Below, one piece after another: positions 62,209 through 64,000 of a stretch of 64,000 nucleotides of DNA. The stretch is from Thioclava arctica. GTDB taxonomy: Bacteria; Pseudomonadota; Alphaproteobacteria; Rhodobacterales; Rhodobacteraceae. Numbering within the stretch: the stretch's first letter is position 1; each line of letters opens with the position of its first letter. The stretch lies in contig NZ_JBFRYC010000004.1 in assembly GCF_040892615.1 (NCBI RefSeq), forward strand, positions 186,001 to 250,000. Reading direction: 5' to 3'. Below the pieces are notes generated by a model, which was not told where the DNA came from, made no database searches, and saw nothing but the letters and a program-made list of their open reading frames with translations. The translations under genes were made by a program, and so were the position numbers.

Positions 62209-64000
62209 TCAGGCGACGTCACGGTCGAAGTCATCAAAGTCGTCCTCCATAGCATGATCGTCTTGCAGCGCGTCCAGCTTGAACGCCGCGACGGCATCAG
62301 CGAGCGCCGTAGCTTCGGACTGAAGCGTCCGCGAAGCTGCGTTCGTCTCTTCGAACATTGCGGCGTTTTGTTGTGTCGTGCTGTCGAGCTGGCTCGTGGC
62401 GCGGGAGATTTCCTCGACTCCGGTACCTGTTTCTTCCATTGCGGAGGCAATCGTGCGAATGGTCTCAGCTACTTTCTGCACGCTGCCAACGATCGTGTTG
62501 AGAGCCTCGCCGCTGTCGTTCACAAGCGCGACGCCCGATGCGACATTCCGGCCCGCCGTCTCGATCAATAGCGCAATCTCGCGCGCGGCCTCAGAGGAGC
62601 GCTGCGCCAGAGCGCGCACTTCGGAGGCGACGACCGCGAAGCCTCGGCCAGCTTCGCCGGCACGCGCGGCCTCGACACCGGCATTGAGCGCGAGCAAATT
62701 GGTTTGAAACGCTATTTCGTCGATGACCTGCAGGATCTTACCGATTGCATCCGACGAGGACTGGATTTCATCCATCGCGCTCATGGTACGTTCGACCACA
62801 TCGCGGCTTTGCTGTGCCTTGGCCGAGATGTCGTCGACGGCAGTGCGCGCGGTCTTTGCTGAAGTTACCGCCGATTTGAGAGAATTCGACATTTCGACAA
62901 CGGAGGATGCCGTCTGCTCCAATGTGGCCGCGTTCGTTTCGGAGCGCTTCGCGAGATCGTCCATGGCACCCGCGATTTCGCGCGACGAGGAATCGACGGT
63001 ATCCGCCGAGGTAGAGATCACCCCGAGCGTGTCACGCAGACTTTGCGCCGTGCTGTTGACTGCGAACGCGATTTCGCCGAAGACGCCGTTGAAATCATTC
63101 GGCATCCTGACGCCGAGTTCCCTCTTCGCTAGATGGTCAAGGGCGGCACGCACCGCACCCAATCCGTTATTCGCCACGTCGCCGATCTGGTTCATCCCCC
63201 GACACAGTTCCGCCAGAACGCCGTCCTTGTCGGTGGTGTCGATGCGCCGGATGAAATCGCCCGCTGCGCAAGCGGCGACAACATCGGAAATTTCCTTGAT
63301 CGTCTGCGCTTCGCGGGCACGCAGGACAGCTTGCTCGGCCTCGCGCTCAGCGATTTCCTTGGCCTCTTGCTGTGCCTTGGCGTTCTGCGCGCGCTCGTTT
63401 TCAATGGACATTTCCATTTCCTTGGCCATCGCATCGCGCAGCTGTGCCTCTTTTCGGCGCCCCTCAGCCAGACTTTCGCGGAACGCGATCAATGCGGAGG
63501 CAATCGGCGCGAATTCATCCTTGCGCTCCGGATTCAGGCGAAGGTCAATGGAGTCGTCCTCGGACATGACGGCCTGAACATCGCTGTCGAGATCCCCGAA
63601 ACTGCGCGCAAGACTGCGAAACAGCAATGCGATCGCAACACCGGTAACGAGCGATACGGCTCCTAGAAAGAACAGAACTCGGCGTACAAGGTTTTGATTT
63701 CCGGTCGACAGGTTCCCGCCAAGCGCGGACAGTTCCGTCAAGGCTTGATGGCTTTCAGACTCGACCAATGCGACAAGATGATCAGTCGTCTGGCCCATGA
63801 CTTCCGCGACGGAGTCGAATTCTTCCATCTGGGTGTTTCCACCCTCCGGGCCGAATTCGATATAGGCTTTCGCCATCTTTTTTCCGCCCGCGTAGAATGG
63901 TGGAAAAGCGGTCTGCAGTTCGTCAAGAGCCTTCAGAACTCCCGTTTTTCTGATCTGTTCAGCAGCAATTCGTGCGGTTTCCACGTCTTGTGCGAACTTA
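62209..64000 (-). CDS. Methyl-accepting chemotaxis protein (N-terminus outside the window)
   Basis: About 597 C-terminal residues of a chemoreceptor are visible. A periplasmic sensor part comes first, then a transmembrane helix (VLFFLGAVSLVTGVAIALLF), HAMP-like regions, and the signalling domain with the conserved hairpin FQTNLLALNAGVEAARAGEA and RGFAVVASEVRALAQRS. The frame is open to the right edge, so the true start is beyond 64000. It would control flagellar motility through CheA. The 178 bases between the IS3 relic and its stop hold nothing else. Confidence 0.93.
   Translation of the reverse strand, partial: KFAQDVETARIAAEQIRKTGVLKALDELQTAFPPFYAGGKKMAKAYIEFGPEGGNTQMEEFDSVAEVMGQTTDHLVALVESESHQALTELSALGGNLSTGNQNLVRRVLFFLGAVSLVTGVAIALLFRSLARSFGDLDSDVQAVMSEDDSIDLRLNPERKDEFAPIASALIAFRESLAEGRRKEAQLRDAMAKEMEMSIENERAQNAKAQQEAKEIAEREAEQAVLRAREAQTIKEISDVVAACAAGDFIRRIDTTDKDGVLAELCRGMNQIGDVANNGLGAVRAALDHLAKRELGVRMPNDFNGVFGEIAFAVNSTAQSLRDTLGVISTSADTVDSSSREIAGAMDDLAKRSETNAATLEQTASSVVEMSNSLKSAVTSAKTARTAVDDISAKAQQSRDVVERTMSAMDEIQSSSDAIGKILQVIDEIAFQTNLLALNAGVEAARAGEAGRGFAVVASEVRALAQRSSEAAREIALLIETAGRNVASGVALVNDSGEALNTIVGSVQKVAETIRTIASAMEETGTGVEEISRATSQLDSTTQQNAAMFEETNAASRTLQSEATALADAVAAFKLDALQDDHAMEDDFDDFDRDVA

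Noticed and set aside
1..64000. tRNA, rRNA, CRISPR arrays, riboswitches and prophage genes
   Set aside because: I looked for cloverleaf-like repeats, rRNA cores, regular direct repeats and phage structural genes and found none that I could support.

Overview
The window looks like chromosomal DNA of a GC-rich alphaproteobacterium, most likely of the Rhodobacterales (Paracoccaceae/Roseobacteraceae). This rests on gene content (a PaaN-type phenylacetate route, a fused indolepyruvate ferredoxin oxidoreductase, LIV- and ribose-type ABC transporters, PHA metabolism) and on codon use. It is an inference, because no rRNA or other phylogenetic marker lies in the window.

Positions 1-17043 hold aromatic and amino-acid catabolism. 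On the minus strand are the start of phenylacetate-CoA ligase (paaK), paaI and paaG. Divergently come paaN, a complete LIV-type ABC transporter (five genes) and a fused enoyl-CoA hydratase/3-hydroxyacyl-CoA dehydrogenase. Convergent to these is a 1143-residue indolepyruvate:ferredoxin oxidoreductase with a divergent Lrp/AsnC regulator. Kynureninase, tryptophan 2,3-dioxygenase and a divergent kynurenine-formamidase-like hydrolase follow. Together they suggest import and breakdown of aromatic amino acids, with arylpyruvates possibly oxidised to arylacetyl-CoA that enters the phenylacetyl-CoA pathway.

After a decayed flavoprotein fragment (about 17.2-17.6 kb), 18010-28605 is one co-directional block: phasin, PHA synthase, FabI-like reductase, MaoC-phosphotransacetylase fusion, acetate kinase, thiolase, a PhaC/PhaZ-like hydrolase and a PMA1-type proton P-ATPase, closed by a strong hairpin. 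It links carbon storage, acyl-phosphate ATP synthesis and proton export. 28.9-32.2 kb carries an unrecognised zinc-ribbon membrane protein, a small orphan ORF and an ArsR-permease-thioredoxin unit with a clear operator.

32628-38226 is a compact set without a recognised assignment: a Rieske oxygenase with a carnitine-oxygenase-like active site, a RidA protein, a DUF1028 protein and a LysR regulator, convergent with an FMO-like flavoprotein and an ArgE-type deacylase. 38948-51714 is a carbohydrate locus: FGGY kinase, DeoR-family regulator with a palindromic operator, LsrB/RbsB-like ABC importer, DUF4432 epimerase-like protein, PfkB kinase, DeoC aldolase and a double-domain aldehyde dehydrogenase. 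2-Deoxypentose or an AI-2-like sugar is the best guess for its substrate.

51.7-54.1 kb is degenerate: IS3 and IS481 fragments, an SDR fragment and a GNAT gene with one internal stop. The rest holds a MATE exporter coupled to a glyoxalase-superfamily protein, an NAD(P)-binding protein divergent from a LysR gene, a YaeQ protein, two glutathione transferases, a decayed IS3 element invaded by a small palindrome, and the C-terminal part of a chemotaxis receptor running off the right edge. No rRNA, tRNA or CRISPR array was seen.
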